A DNA stretch of 64,000 bases from Limnoperna fortunei. Its lineage: Eukaryota; Mollusca; Bivalvia; Mytilida; Modiolidae. Of this stretch, positions 42,397-47,146 are shown one piece after another (position 1 is the stretch's first letter; every line of letters starts with the position of its first letter). The notes under the pieces were generated by a model, which had not been told where the DNA came from, ran no database searches, and worked only from the letters and a program-made list of their open reading frames with translations. The DNA lies in the NCBI GenBank assembly GCA_944474755.1, contig OX104112.1:3878001-3942000 (forward strand), written 5' to 3'. Both the position numbers and the translations under genes were made by a program.

Positions 42397-42758
42397 ATAA
42401 TTAATCCATTTATCCATGTTTGTTAGATTTCCAAACCGATATGTTGGCATGGATACCAGATGATACTACGTTGGAGGACTTGTGTCATAATGTGGGGATT
42501 GCAACATTTCAGCTTGGTATAGAATTAGGACTCACAGTAACTGAGCTTGAGAACATTGAACAAAAGCATAAGGATCTCATAGAACAAACTCGGGAAGTTC
42601 TCAAGAAATGGAAAGAAAGCCTAAATCAAGAGGAACATGAACGTCCAGTTATAAAACTTGCAAAATCACTGAAACGTGTGGGAAAATATAGACTTGTAGA
42701 ATATTTAAAGGACAATTTTCAGACGAGGCAACATCGGAAGACTTGTGTTGTGATGTAA
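5823..42758 (+). CDS. Ankyrin-ROC-COR-death-death (ROCO-family) gene, 3' part
   Basis: Eleven exons, all with AG/GT borders and matching phases (0,1,1,1,1,0,0,1,0,1 at the ten junctions), give 2,796 nt, or 931 residues plus stop. The 5' end lies outside the window. Domains in window numbering: end of an ankyrin repeat (1-18); ROC GTPase with P-loop GPYGVGKT (77-84), DFGGQ (217-221) and THKD (301-304); COR from about 370, with HALGKLIYF (424-432) and DPAYLIDVLRSIV (444-456); death domain 1 (about 738-810); death domain 2 (about 835-915). ROC-COR proteins are GTPases that dimerise through COR, and death domains recruit partners in cell-death or innate-immune signalling. The order resembles DAPK1 without its kinase, although a kinase upstream cannot be excluded. 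The role in immunity or apoptosis is inferred from domains and from the known expansion of such genes in bivalves. No promoter is visible. Confidence 0.9.
5940..7010. repeat. 56-60-bp minisatellite with telomere-like TTAGGG words
   Basis: About 19 units, each starting GTTATAATAGGGTTAGAGTT and going on through AATGTAGGGTTAGGGTT and GGGGTAAGAGTGAGG. Units vary from about 49 to 61 bp by gain or loss of GGGTTA words. The array ends at about 7010 in GGGTTAGGGTTAGGGTTAGG. It lies in the intron after the ankyrin exon. The strand shown is G-rich throughout, so G-quadruplex formation is possible. Confidence 0.9.
7011..7572. other. Intron sequence between two minisatellites, no feature seen
   Basis: AT-rich unique-looking sequence without open frames of note, splice-flanked coding stretches or repeats. 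Confidence 0.5.
7573..9582. repeat. 24-bp minisatellite, about 84 copies, no indels
   Basis: Unit ACATCAACGGAGTGACATTC+TTAC repeated without phase change over 2.0 kb. Three unit types occur: ACATC, ACAAC and, rarely, ATATC at the start. The first 14 or so units are all ACATC; beyond about 7910 the types are mixed. Because 24 is a multiple of 3, both strands have an open frame across the array (HINGVTFL on plus, CKNVTPLM/L on minus). It lies within an intron and has no splice link to the gene, so I do not treat it as coding. Confidence 0.95.
9652..9957. repeat. About 30-bp minisatellite
   Basis: About ten diverged units built from TGTCAACTGTCATTATGCCT and ACTGTCAACC/ACAGTCAACA, with half-units of about 15 bp. 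It is separated from the 24-bp array by 69 bp of AT-rich sequence. Confidence 0.8.
9958..10534. other. Intron sequence, no feature seen
   Basis: AT-rich sequence between the 30-bp minisatellite and the SINE. A short open frame at 10292 has no recognisable product. Confidence 0.45.
10535..10734 (-). mobile_element. tRNA-derived SINE
   Basis: Read on the minus strand it begins with GGGCCTCGGTAGCCGACTGG, a tRNA-like head. A polymerase III A box, TAGCCGACTGG, lies at 10713-10723 and a B box, GGTTCAAGTCT, at 10648-10658. The body carries the block TACTCCGGCTTCCTCCCC followed by AATAAAAACTG. The same block forms the arms of the fold-back at 4161-4541. The central block resembles that of widespread molluscan SINEs (from memory, the Meta-SINE group); family assignment needs a search. 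Confidence 0.8.
10798..10864 (+). CDS. ROCO gene exon 2: polar linker
   Basis: Acceptor AATTGTAG ends at 10797; donor GTAAAT starts at 10865. It encodes KYMSKEHESTNDDTTRTQ and four further residues, a charged, Thr/Ser-rich and probably unstructured linker between ankyrin repeats and ROC. It enters in phase 0 and leaves in phase 1, which exactly fits its neighbours. There is no domain signature, so it is less certain than the larger exons. Confidence 0.7.
11050..11360. repeat. 156-bp tandem duplication in intron
   Basis: Two diverged copies, aligned at GGAACATTCTCAT (11070 and 11226), each continuing through GAATGATAAACAGATAAACA and ending near ATACTGCATGCA. Identity is perhaps 75-80 percent. 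A further short duplication of about 32 bp lies at 11485-11555 (CACAGAAAACNTGACTTGT). Confidence 0.75.
11589..11846 (+). CDS. ROCO gene exon 3: start of ROC domain with P-loop
   Basis: Acceptor ATTTTTCAG ends at 11588; donor GTAGTC starts at 11847. It reads DLLKELNELGLETVSEFKQM, then RVYLVGPYGVGKTTLAKLL. The first part is an amphipathic helix; the second is the beta-1/P-loop of a Ras-like GTPase (GxxxxGKT, Lys at window residue 83). After it comes DGIFIYLGRAAMDTDSKKW, compatible with the following beta strand. Phases 1 and 1. The open frame continues into the intron as a poly-F/L run to 11956, which is not coding. Confidence 0.9.
11847..12465. other. Start of the 14.9-kb intron, with an 85-95-bp duplication
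   Basis: Contains two copies of CTTCTC[C/A]GGCCA...TGATGAGGCAGGG (about 12013 and 12092) separated by T runs. A minus-strand open frame of 104 codons at 12030-12344 covers it, but its C-terminal half is this duplication and I recognise no domain. No exon is supported. Confidence 0.4.
12466..13844. repeat. 145-bp tandem-repeat element, left part
   Basis: It begins with a GC-rich leader (GCCTGCGACGAAAGTCGCTG, then GGCGACGGCGGCGGCG) and continues as about nine 144-145-bp units, each CTGACCTTGACCTCAATTTC, ACGGTCCAGCGACTACG, GTTACGACAGTTCCTCTGTA, and GGTTGCTGATGACTAGTACA. The array is cut at 13844 by a 979-bp insertion, resumes at 14830, is cut again at 14966 and resumes at 25610. The leader and terminal sequences look like a dispersed molluscan repeat rather than simple satellite. 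Confidence 0.85.
13845..14823. mobile_element. 979-bp non-autonomous TIR element, 6-bp TSD
   Basis: The ends are CAGGGTTGCCAC...GTGGCAACCCTG. The flanks are CTACCT at 13839-13844 and 14824-14829, and removing the element plus one CTACCT restores a 145-bp unit exactly (CAGTGACTACCTTAAAG). Subterminal A/G-rich GGGAAAACGGGAAAAGTCCTTGAA on the left and AAAACCCTTGAAAAGTCCTTGAA on the right share the word AAAGTCCTTGAA in direct orientation. No transposase is encoded. A 6-bp TSD does not fit hAT (8 bp); the superfamily is open. Confidence 0.85.
14830..14966. repeat. 145-bp tandem-repeat element, middle part
   Basis: Nearly one unit between two insertions: it starts right after the 979-bp element with CTACCTTAAAGTTTTTAGG (from the TSD) and ends ...AATTTAACGGTTCAG at the 10.6-kb element. 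TTCAG at 14962-14966 is the left target-site duplication of that element. Confidence 0.85.
15735..23300. repeat. About 970-bp higher-order tandem array, about 7.5 units
   Basis: The marker TTTTTACTCCAACAAGTAAA recurs near 15900, 16870, 17840, 18810, 19800, 20757 (diverged) and 21752, a period of about 970 bp. Central units (16.8-20.2 kb) are nearly identical; the outer ones are diverged, as in unequal crossing over. Inside each unit, three related sites (ACTCCAACAAGTAA, ACTCTAACAAGTAA, ACTCTACCAAGCAA) are spaced about 534, 349 and 87 bp. The sequences after the first two are homologous (CCAAATGTTTTTGTTTGAT / ACAAATGTTTTTGTGTGCT, CACTTACAAATATGTTTCAA / ATCTTACAAATATGCTTCAA), so the unit is itself an old duplication. 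It is split at 22277 by a pogo-like insert. Confidence 0.9.
22277..23229. mobile_element. 953-bp pogo/Tigger-like MITE with TA target site
   Basis: The left end is CAGTAAAACCTTTTAAAACC; the right end, reverse-complemented, is CAGTAAAACCTGTATAAACC; TA flanks it at 22275-22276 and 23230-23231. Removal restores ATATATACCATTGAAG, which is present in the other array units. The sequence is rich in 'AACCGG' words near both ends. TA target and CAGTAAAACC termini are typical of the pogo branch of Tc1/mariner. No transposase DDE domain is encoded; it is non-autonomous. Confidence 0.85.
23301..25604. other. Right flank of the 10.6-kb element
   Basis: Mostly AT-rich unique sequence. It holds a 52-bp repeat (24175-24335), an AATAAA in GAATCAAAATAAAGCTTTCG near 24665 that looks like a transcript 3' end, and several copies of the palindromic motif (CTTACTCTTATGAGTAAG near 23990; ACGTATACAAGTAAAAAA near 25165; ACTTATACAAGTAAAAAA near 25555). 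One small frame, 25285-25476 (63 codons), has no known domain. Confidence 0.5.
24175..24335. repeat. 52-bp tandem repeat, three copies
   Basis: Copies of TCTCAATTGCATGCCCATGT, CACAGTTTTAGTAGTTATTT and TTAGTTTGTGTA start near 24175, 24228 and 24280. The last two are almost identical. Confidence 0.85.
25610..25806. repeat. 145-bp tandem-repeat element, right end
   Basis: It resumes with TGACTACGTTAAAGTTTTTG and CAGTTCCTCTGTAACTATGC after the 10.6-kb element, then a terminal sequence ending GGCGAGACGTTTTTCTGTG and a T run at about 25790-25806. GGCGAGAC also occurs in the leader at about 12510, so this is probably the far end of the same host element. Confidence 0.65.
25972..26133. repeat. 162-bp fold-back (hairpin) element
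   Basis: Arms AATAGGTTCTTTCATACGTT+TTTGGGAAAG and its complement CTTTCCCAAAAACGTATTAA+AGAACCTATT enclose a second inverted pair, GATAGAAATTTTATGTCTTT / AAAGACATAAAAATTTCTAT, around a GC-rich loop (GCGAGTGGAGCGCAGCGGAA). It resembles a small fold-back MITE; no clear target duplication. Confidence 0.8.
26246..26279. repeat. 15-bp perfect hairpin, 4-base loop
   Basis: Stem AAGAACGTTGTTATG / CATAACAACGTTCTT with loop CTTC. It is not followed by a T run on the gene strand. A looser inverted pair, GTACAGATG / CATCTGTAC, lies at about 26310-26346. Function unknown. Confidence 0.8.
26385..26645. repeat. About 55-bp degenerate minisatellite
   Basis: About five copies around CTATTGATTTTGACACGACA, TTTGTGTATTGCCCTAACA and AGATATTGACC. 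Lengths and sequence vary. It lies 110 bp before exon 4. Confidence 0.7.
26755..26835 (+). CDS. ROCO gene exon 4: ROC-domain insert
   Basis: Acceptor TTTTTCTTTTTAG ends at 26754; donor GTGAGT starts at 26836. The 27 codons read TILNAAVMSLLKSKKNTVTQ and then PLQEPS, with a split Gly at each border. It joins exon 3 across a 14.9-kb intron filled with transposons. It belongs to an unusually long polar insert between the P-loop and the DFGGQ motif. It was found by splice sites and phase rather than by homology. Confidence 0.75.
26836..29985. other. Intron between exons 4 and 5, mostly unremarkable
   Basis: AT-rich. Around 26985-27145 there is an imperfect inverted stretch rich in CCCACGC / GCGTGG words (CACGCAAATTTGCGTG is a perfect 16-bp palindrome near 27044). 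At 28638-28757 a plus-strand frame reads MNNIGRILLPLWWKYVKEAE and then VVYGEECSSWAEMETNKI before a stop; it looks like a coding remnant but lacks splice support and a recognised family. Otherwise nothing seen. Confidence 0.4.
29985..30320. repeat. Two adjacent minisatellites (about 65 bp and about 52 bp)
   Basis: Three to four copies of GATAATCCAAACACCAACTG, TCTGATAACAAAATGTTATA and CAAATCCTACATCACATAC span 29985-30225. Then two copies of GTTGAATCACATTACATACA and GTTATACATAGAATTGGTA span 30226-30320. The arrays end about 110 bp before exon 5. Confidence 0.8.
30434..30778 (+). CDS. ROCO gene exon 5: ROC switch region (DFGGQ)
   Basis: Acceptor TTACTTTCAG ends at 30433; donor GTAAAA starts at 30779. 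The first 60 or so residues are polar and Gly/Thr/Ser-rich. Then comes VVPIDIWDFGGQKIYYLTHQ, the beta-3 strand and the DxxGQ motif typical of ROC and Rab/Arf-like GTPases, followed by LFISSRGTFVVTFNG (beta-4) and acidic DITEDMPDM. Phases 1 and 1. An upstream Met at 30403 lies in the intron and is not the start. Confidence 0.9.
30848..31095. repeat. About 52-bp minisatellite, about five copies
   Basis: Unit GACTGTCAGTAATAGTTTGG, ACAGTCACACATTTCTGGGA, AAATACTGATAA, with indels. It fills most of the 548-bp intron between exons 5 and 6. Confidence 0.8.
31327..31439 (+). CDS. ROCO gene exon 6: ROC G4 motif (THKD)
   Basis: Acceptor TTTTGTTTTTTAG ends at 31326; donor GTAAGA starts at 31440. It reads DFLLHWVNSILTFCEKTTTP and then QILFVATHKDNT. 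W-x-N-S-I and 'ILFVATHKD' (beta-5 with the THxD guanine-specificity motif of ROC domains) are clear. It enters in phase 1 and leaves in phase 0. It directly continues the GTPase fold of exon 5. Confidence 0.9.
31440..31955. other. Start of intron 6, no feature seen
   Basis: AT-rich, with a short inverted pair GTAAAATTTAGAATTAGGCG / CGTAAAAATTTTACG near 31803-31836. No exon or known repeat recognised. Confidence 0.4.
31957..34705. repeat. 32-bp minisatellite, about 85 copies, with higher-order blocks
   Basis: Unit AGGAGGTTCAGGATACATAC + ACTGAATCCTTA, with variants such as CATAACCCTGAATCC, GATTCCTTTAGG and GATTCCATAAGG. Larger blocks repeat: the run from GATCAGGATACATATACTGA at 32671 recurs at 33121 (450 bp), and the variant TGAATCCTGAAGGGGGTTCA at 32241 recurs at 33717 (1,476 bp). 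It lies in the intron between exons 6 and 7. Confidence 0.92.
34930..35945. repeat. Dispersed element with about five 170-180-bp internal repeats
   Basis: It begins with AGCTCACCTGACGTTGTCGT and ends with GCGATACAGGCTCTTAAGAG+CCTCT, both reminiscent of dispersed bivalve repeats. In between are units of TTCTTCTCTGAAACCGTTTA, ACTTACTAGCAATATTGTTT, GGATGGTCCTCTATAAAGTT and AAAATGGCCGCCACCGCAGG, with short, scattered open frames that are not coding. The last unit is decayed. Confidence 0.8.
36088..37302 (+). CDS. ROCO gene exon 7: end of ROC, COR domain
   Basis: Acceptor TTTTCTTTCAG ends at 36087; donor GTAAGT starts at 37303. This 405-codon exon starts with the last ROC helix (RDKLKALFSKHVGKDHLL) and a G5-like LFFLNAKDKND. 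COR follows: PTKFVPLELQLAKQASEGKK, ITEVKALN, LKVQHALGKLIYF, then TDPAYLIDVLRSIVTEKLFW, the winged-helix signature of COR. The rest (MINMLVRLDIMLEP, SYFLVPSMI, IIPPALLYRFLGSF) matches the C-terminal half of COR. The final about 150 residues are of unassigned fold and end in a basic, Cys/His-containing stretch. Phase 0 on both sides. Confidence 0.93.
37303..37989. other. Intron between exons 7 and 8, no feature seen
   Basis: AT-rich; a 79-codon frame at 37729-37968 shows no domain and lacks usable splice phases. No tandem repeat noticed. Confidence 0.45.
37990..38029 (+). CDS. ROCO gene exon 8: 40-nt linker exon
   Basis: Acceptor TATTTTTAG ends at 37989; donor GTAAGT starts at 38030. It encodes EPIQDEKCAEECT plus one base. 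It enters in phase 0 and leaves in phase 1, matching exons 7 and 9. It is an acidic linker between COR and death domain 1. Support is from splice signals and phase only. Confidence 0.7.
38030..38506. other. Start of intron 8, no feature seen
   Basis: AT-rich sequence leading into the 39-bp array; no exon, hairpin or repeat recognised. Confidence 0.4.
38507..40203. repeat. 39-bp minisatellite, about 43 copies
   Basis: Unit CTTATCTGATATGACACACC + TTGCCCCGGTTATTTTGTC, with variable centre (GCCCCGG, GCCGCGG, ATCCCGG, GCCCCAG). Thirty-nine is a multiple of 3 and both strands stay open for long runs (plus: LSDMTHLAPVILS; minus: SDKDKITGARCVI). Two-base deletions (TCTGATGACAC) near 39320, 39866 and 39940 shift the frame. 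It lies in the intron before death domain 1, ends about 120 bp before the exon, and is not linked by splice sites. Confidence 0.92.
40322..40584 (+). CDS. ROCO gene exon 9: death domain 1
   Basis: Acceptor CATATTGTAG ends at 40321; donor GTATGA starts at 40585. It reads HLRRLGDILNHDQSRNLFLV, then GHLKTKWDNLETLFYK, then FYALWHWRENAKSPTFRLLL. The spacing of hydrophobics, the W in helix 5 (LWHWREN) and the last helix QTLQKGLL match the six-helix death-domain pattern. Phases 1 and 0. Death domains form homotypic oligomers with adaptors. Confidence 0.85.
40979..41006 (+). CDS. ROCO gene exon 10: 28-nt micro-exon
   Basis: Acceptor TTATTTTCAG ends at 40978; donor GTTAGT starts at 41007. It encodes VVRDMELEE plus one base, an acidic link between the two death domains. 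Skipping it would join a phase-0 donor to a phase-1 acceptor and break the frame before death domain 2, so its inclusion decides whether death domain 2 is made. The call rests on splice sites and phase. Confidence 0.65.
41170..41940. repeat. About 60-bp degenerate minisatellite
   Basis: Around ten diverged units based on TATTCCAGAACATCTTGTTC + ACANAAACAGAAATTACAAC + TAAACAGT. High divergence suggests age. It occupies the intron between the micro-exon and the last exon. Confidence 0.7.
42300..42425. repeat. 126-bp perfect palindrome at the last splice acceptor
   Basis: Left arm TAACAAACATGGATAAATGG + ATTAATTATATC, centre about 60 bp of (AT)n, right arm the exact complement ending TTTATCCATGTTTGTTA at 42425. 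The final A is followed by G at 42426, and together they make the AG acceptor of the last exon. The centre of symmetry is 42362/42363. The whole 3' end of the intron (acceptor and pyrimidine tract, possibly the branch point) is the right arm. It could fold as a strong hairpin in pre-mRNA or extrude as a cruciform in DNA. Confidence 0.95.
42427..42758 (+). CDS. ROCO gene last exon: death domain 2 and stop
   Basis: The acceptor AG is at 42425-42426, inside or at the edge of a perfect palindrome; the stop TAA is at 42756-42758. It reads DFQTDMLAWIPDDTTLEDLC, then IATFQLGIELGLTVTELENI, then LIEQTREVLKKWKESL and LAKSLKRVGKYRLVEYLKDN. The pattern L-x2-[LI]-C, LGL, I-E, W-K and L-x2-A/L-x2-V-G-x3-L fits a second death domain. 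The last 12 residues (from about QTRQHRKT) come from reading into a frame-shifted duplicate and are probably not ancestral. Confidence 0.88.
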
Positions 42759-42985
42759 GGAGTGCAACATTTCAACTTGTTATAGAATATGGACTCCCTG
42801 GCTGTAATGTCCTCGAGAAAACTGAACAAGGTCATGAAGATCTCCTAGAACAAATCTAGGAACGTCTTAAGACATGGACAGAAGCTTAAATCTTGAGGAA
42901 CTTGAACATCTTGTGATTAAACTGGATAAACACTGAAAGTTGGTAGATACAGAATTGTAGAATATATAATGTATAATTTTAAGAA
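42722..42985 (+). pseudogene. Decayed third death-domain copy after the stop
   Basis: A tandem duplicate of 42459-42721, offset 263 bp. In its own frame it begins DEATSEDLCCDVRSATFQLV and continues IEYGLPGCNVLEKTEQGHED, parallel to DDTTLEDLCHNVGIATFQLG in the intact domain. A TAG at 42857-42859 and later frame breaks stop it. Since 263 is not a multiple of three, the ribosome reads only a dozen residues into it, out of frame, before TAA at 42756. It is probably transcribed as 3' UTR. Confidence 0.9.
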
Positions 42986-43023
42986 TGTAAAGTAAATATA
43001 TCAAACATTATAATTGTAGTTAA

Positions 43024-43029
43024 TTAAAC
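43024..43029 (+). promoter_or_regulatory. Possible poly(A) signal ATTAAA
   Basis: ATTAAA in an AT-rich stretch about 270 bp past the stop and just before the satellite. No AATAAA was seen between stop and satellite; another ATTAAA lies near 42915. Weak evidence. Confidence 0.3.
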
Positions 43030-43249
43030 TATTAGTTAAACTATTAATAAGTATGTCATTACTACCAACATACAACACATACCGACCACAGTATGTCATT
43101 ACTACCAACATACAACATATACCGACCACAGTATGTCATTACTACCAACATACAACACATACCGACCACAGTATGTCATTACTACCAACATACAACATAT
43201 ACCGACCACAGTATGTCATTACTACCAACATACAACACATACCGACCAC

Positions 43250-46200
43250 AGTATGTCATTACTACCAACATACAACACATACCGACCACAGTATGTCATT
43301 ACTACCAACATACAACACAAACCGATCACAATATGTCATTACTACCAACATACAACACAAACCGATCACAATATGTCATTACTACCAACATACAACACAT
43401 ACCGATCACAGTATGTCATTACTACCTGCATACAACACATACCGATCACAGTATGTCATTACTACCTCCATACAACACATACCGACCACAGTATGTCATT
43501 ACTAATAACATACAACACAAACCGATCACAGTATGTCATTACTACCAACATACAACACATACCGATCACAGTATGTCATTACTACCTGCATACAACACAT
43601 ACCGATCACAGTATGTCATTACTACCAACATACAACACATACCGATCACAGTATGTCATTACTACCAACATACAACACAAACCGATCACAATATGTCATT
43701 ACTACCAACATACAACACATACCGATCACAGTATGTCATTACTACCAACATACAACACAAACCGATCACAATATGTCATTACTACCAACATACAACACAT
43801 ACCGATCACAGTATGTCATTACTACCTGCATACAACACATACCGATCACAGTATGTCATTACTACCTCCATACAACACATACCGACCACAGTATGTCATT
43901 ACTACTAACATACAATATATACCGACCACAGTATGTCATTACTACCAACATACAACATATACCGACCACAGTATGTCATTACTACCAACATACAACACAA
44001 ACCGACTACAGTATGTCATTACTAATAACAAACAACATATACCGACCACAGTATGTCATTACTACCAACATACAACATATACCGACCACAGTATGTCATT
44101 ACTACCAACATACAACATATACCGACCACAGTATGTCATTACTACCAACATACAACACAAAACCGACCACAGTTTGTCATTACTACCAACATACAACATA
44201 TACCGACCACAGTATGTCATTACTACCAACATACAACACATACCGACCACAGTATGTCATTACTACCAACATATAACACATACCGACCACATTTTGTCAT
44301 TACTACCAACATATAACACATACCGACCACATTATGTCATTACTACCAACATACAACACATACCGACCACAGTATGTCATTACTACCAACATACAACATA
44401 TACCGACCACATTATGTCATTACTACCAACATAGAACATATACCGACCACATTATGTCATTACTACTAATATACAACACACACTGACCACAGTATGTCAT
44501 TACTACTAACCTAACAACATATACCGACCACAGTATGTCATTACTACCAACATAGAACATAAACAGACCACAGTATGTCATTACTACTAACATACAACAT
44601 ATACCGACCACATTATGTCATTACTACCAACATCTCATATCCCGACCAAAGTATGGCATTGCTACCAACATATAACACATACCGACCACAGTATGTCATA
44701 ATTACCAACATATAACACATACCGACCACAGTCTGTCATTTCTACCAACATACAACATATACCGATCACAGTATGCCATTAGTTCTAACATACAACATAT
44801 ACCGACCACATTATGTCATAACTACCAACATACAAGACATACCGACCACGGTATGTCATTACTACCAACATACAACATATACCGACCACAGTATGTCATT
44901 ACTTCTAACATACAAGAAATAAAGACCACAGTATGTCATTACTACCAACATACAACACATACCGACCACAGTATGTCATTACTACCAACATATAACACAT
45001 ACCGACCAAAGCATGTTATTACTACCAACATATAACACATACCTACGAAAGCATGCCATTGCTACCAACATATAACACATACCTACCAAAGTATGTCATT
45101 ACTACCAACATATAACACATACCGACCAAAACATGTCATTGCTACCAACATATAACACATACCTACCAAAGTATGTCATTACTACCAACATATACCACAC
45201 CGACCACAATATTTCATTACTACCAACATACAACATATACCGACCACAGTATGTCATTACTACCAACACACAAGACATACCGACCAAAGTATGTCATTAC
45301 GAATAACATACAACATATACTGACCACAGTTTGTCATTACTTCCAACATACAACATATCCCGACCAAAGTATGTCATTACTACCAACATACAAGACATAC
45401 CGACCACAGTATGTCATTACTACCAACATCTAACATATCCGGACCAAAGTATGTCATTACTATCAATATATAACACATACAGACCAAAGTATGTCATTAC
45501 TACCAACATACAACACATACAGACCACAGTATGGCATTACTACCAACATACAACATATCCCGACCAAAGTATGGCATTACTACCAACATCTAGCATATCC
45601 CGACCGAAGAATGTCCTTACTACCAACATATAACACATACCGACCAAAGCATGTCATTACTAACAACATATAACACATACCGACCAAAACATGTCATTAC
45701 TACCAACATATAACACATACCTACCAAAGCATGTCATTACTACCAACATATAACACATACCGACCAAAACATGTCATTACTACCAACATATAACACATAC
45801 CTACCAAAGCATGTCATTACTACCAACATATAACACATACCGACCAAAACATGTCATTACTACCAACATATAACACATACCTACCAAAGCATGTCATTAC
45901 TACCAACATATAACACATACCTACCAAAGTATGTCATTACTACCAACATATAACACATACCTACCAAAGCATGTCATTACTACCATCATATACCACACCG
46001 ACCACAGTATTTCATTACTACCAACATACAACATATACCGACCACAGTATGTCATTACTACCAACATATAACACATACCGACCAAAACATGTCATTACTA
46101 CCAACATATAACACATACCGACCAAAGCATGTCATTACTACCAACATATAACACATACCTACCAAAGTATGTCATTACTACCAACATATAACACATACCT

Positions 46201-47146
46201 ACCAAAGCATGTCATTACTACCATCATATACCACACCGACCACAGTATGTCATTACTACCAACATACAACACAAAACCGACCACAGTTTGTCATTACTAC
46301 CAACATACAACATATACCGACCACAGTATGTCATTACTACCAACATACAACACATACCGACCACAGTATGTCATTACTACCAACATATAACACATACCGA
46401 CCACATTTTGTCATTACTACCAACATATAACACATACCGACCACATTATGTCATTACTACCAACATACAACACATACCGACCACAGTATGTCATTACTAC
46501 CAACCTACAACATATACCGACCACATTATGTCATTACTACCAACATAGAACATATACCGACCACATTATGTCATTACTACTAACATACAACACACACTGA
46601 CCACAGTATGTCATTACTACTAACCTAACAACATATACCGACCACAGTATGTCATTACTACCAACATAGAACATAAACAGACCACAGTATGTCATTACTA
46701 CTAACATACAACATATACCGACCACATTATGTCATTACTACCAACATCTCATATCCCGACCAAAGTATGGCATTGCTACCAACATATAACACATACCGAC
46801 CACAGTATGTCATAATTACCAACATATAACACATACCGACCACAGTCTGTCATTTCTACCAACATACAACATATACCGATCACAGTATGCCATTAGTTCT
46901 AACATACAACATATACCGACCACATTATGTCATAACTACCAACATACAAGACATACCGACCACGGTATGTCATTACTACCAACATACAACATATACCGAC
47001 CACAGTATGTCATTACTTCTAACATACAAGAAATAAAGACCACAGTATGTCATTACTACCAACATACAACACATACCGACCACAGTATGTCATTACTACC
47101 AACATATAACACATACCGACCAAAGCATGTTATTACTACCAACATA
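43250..47146. repeat. Satellite higher-order block, copy 1 (repeated at +6,932 bp)
   Basis: From about 43250 the unit order, including rare variants (ACCTGCATACAACACATACC, GAAATAAAGACC, ATAAACAGACC), is repeated from about 50182 to 54078 at a constant offset of 6,932 bp with few substitutions (e.g. ATCCGGACC near 45440 against ATCCCGACC near 52372). Within it, the block 44145-45040 recurs at 46259-47150 (offset 2,114). Confidence 0.85.
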
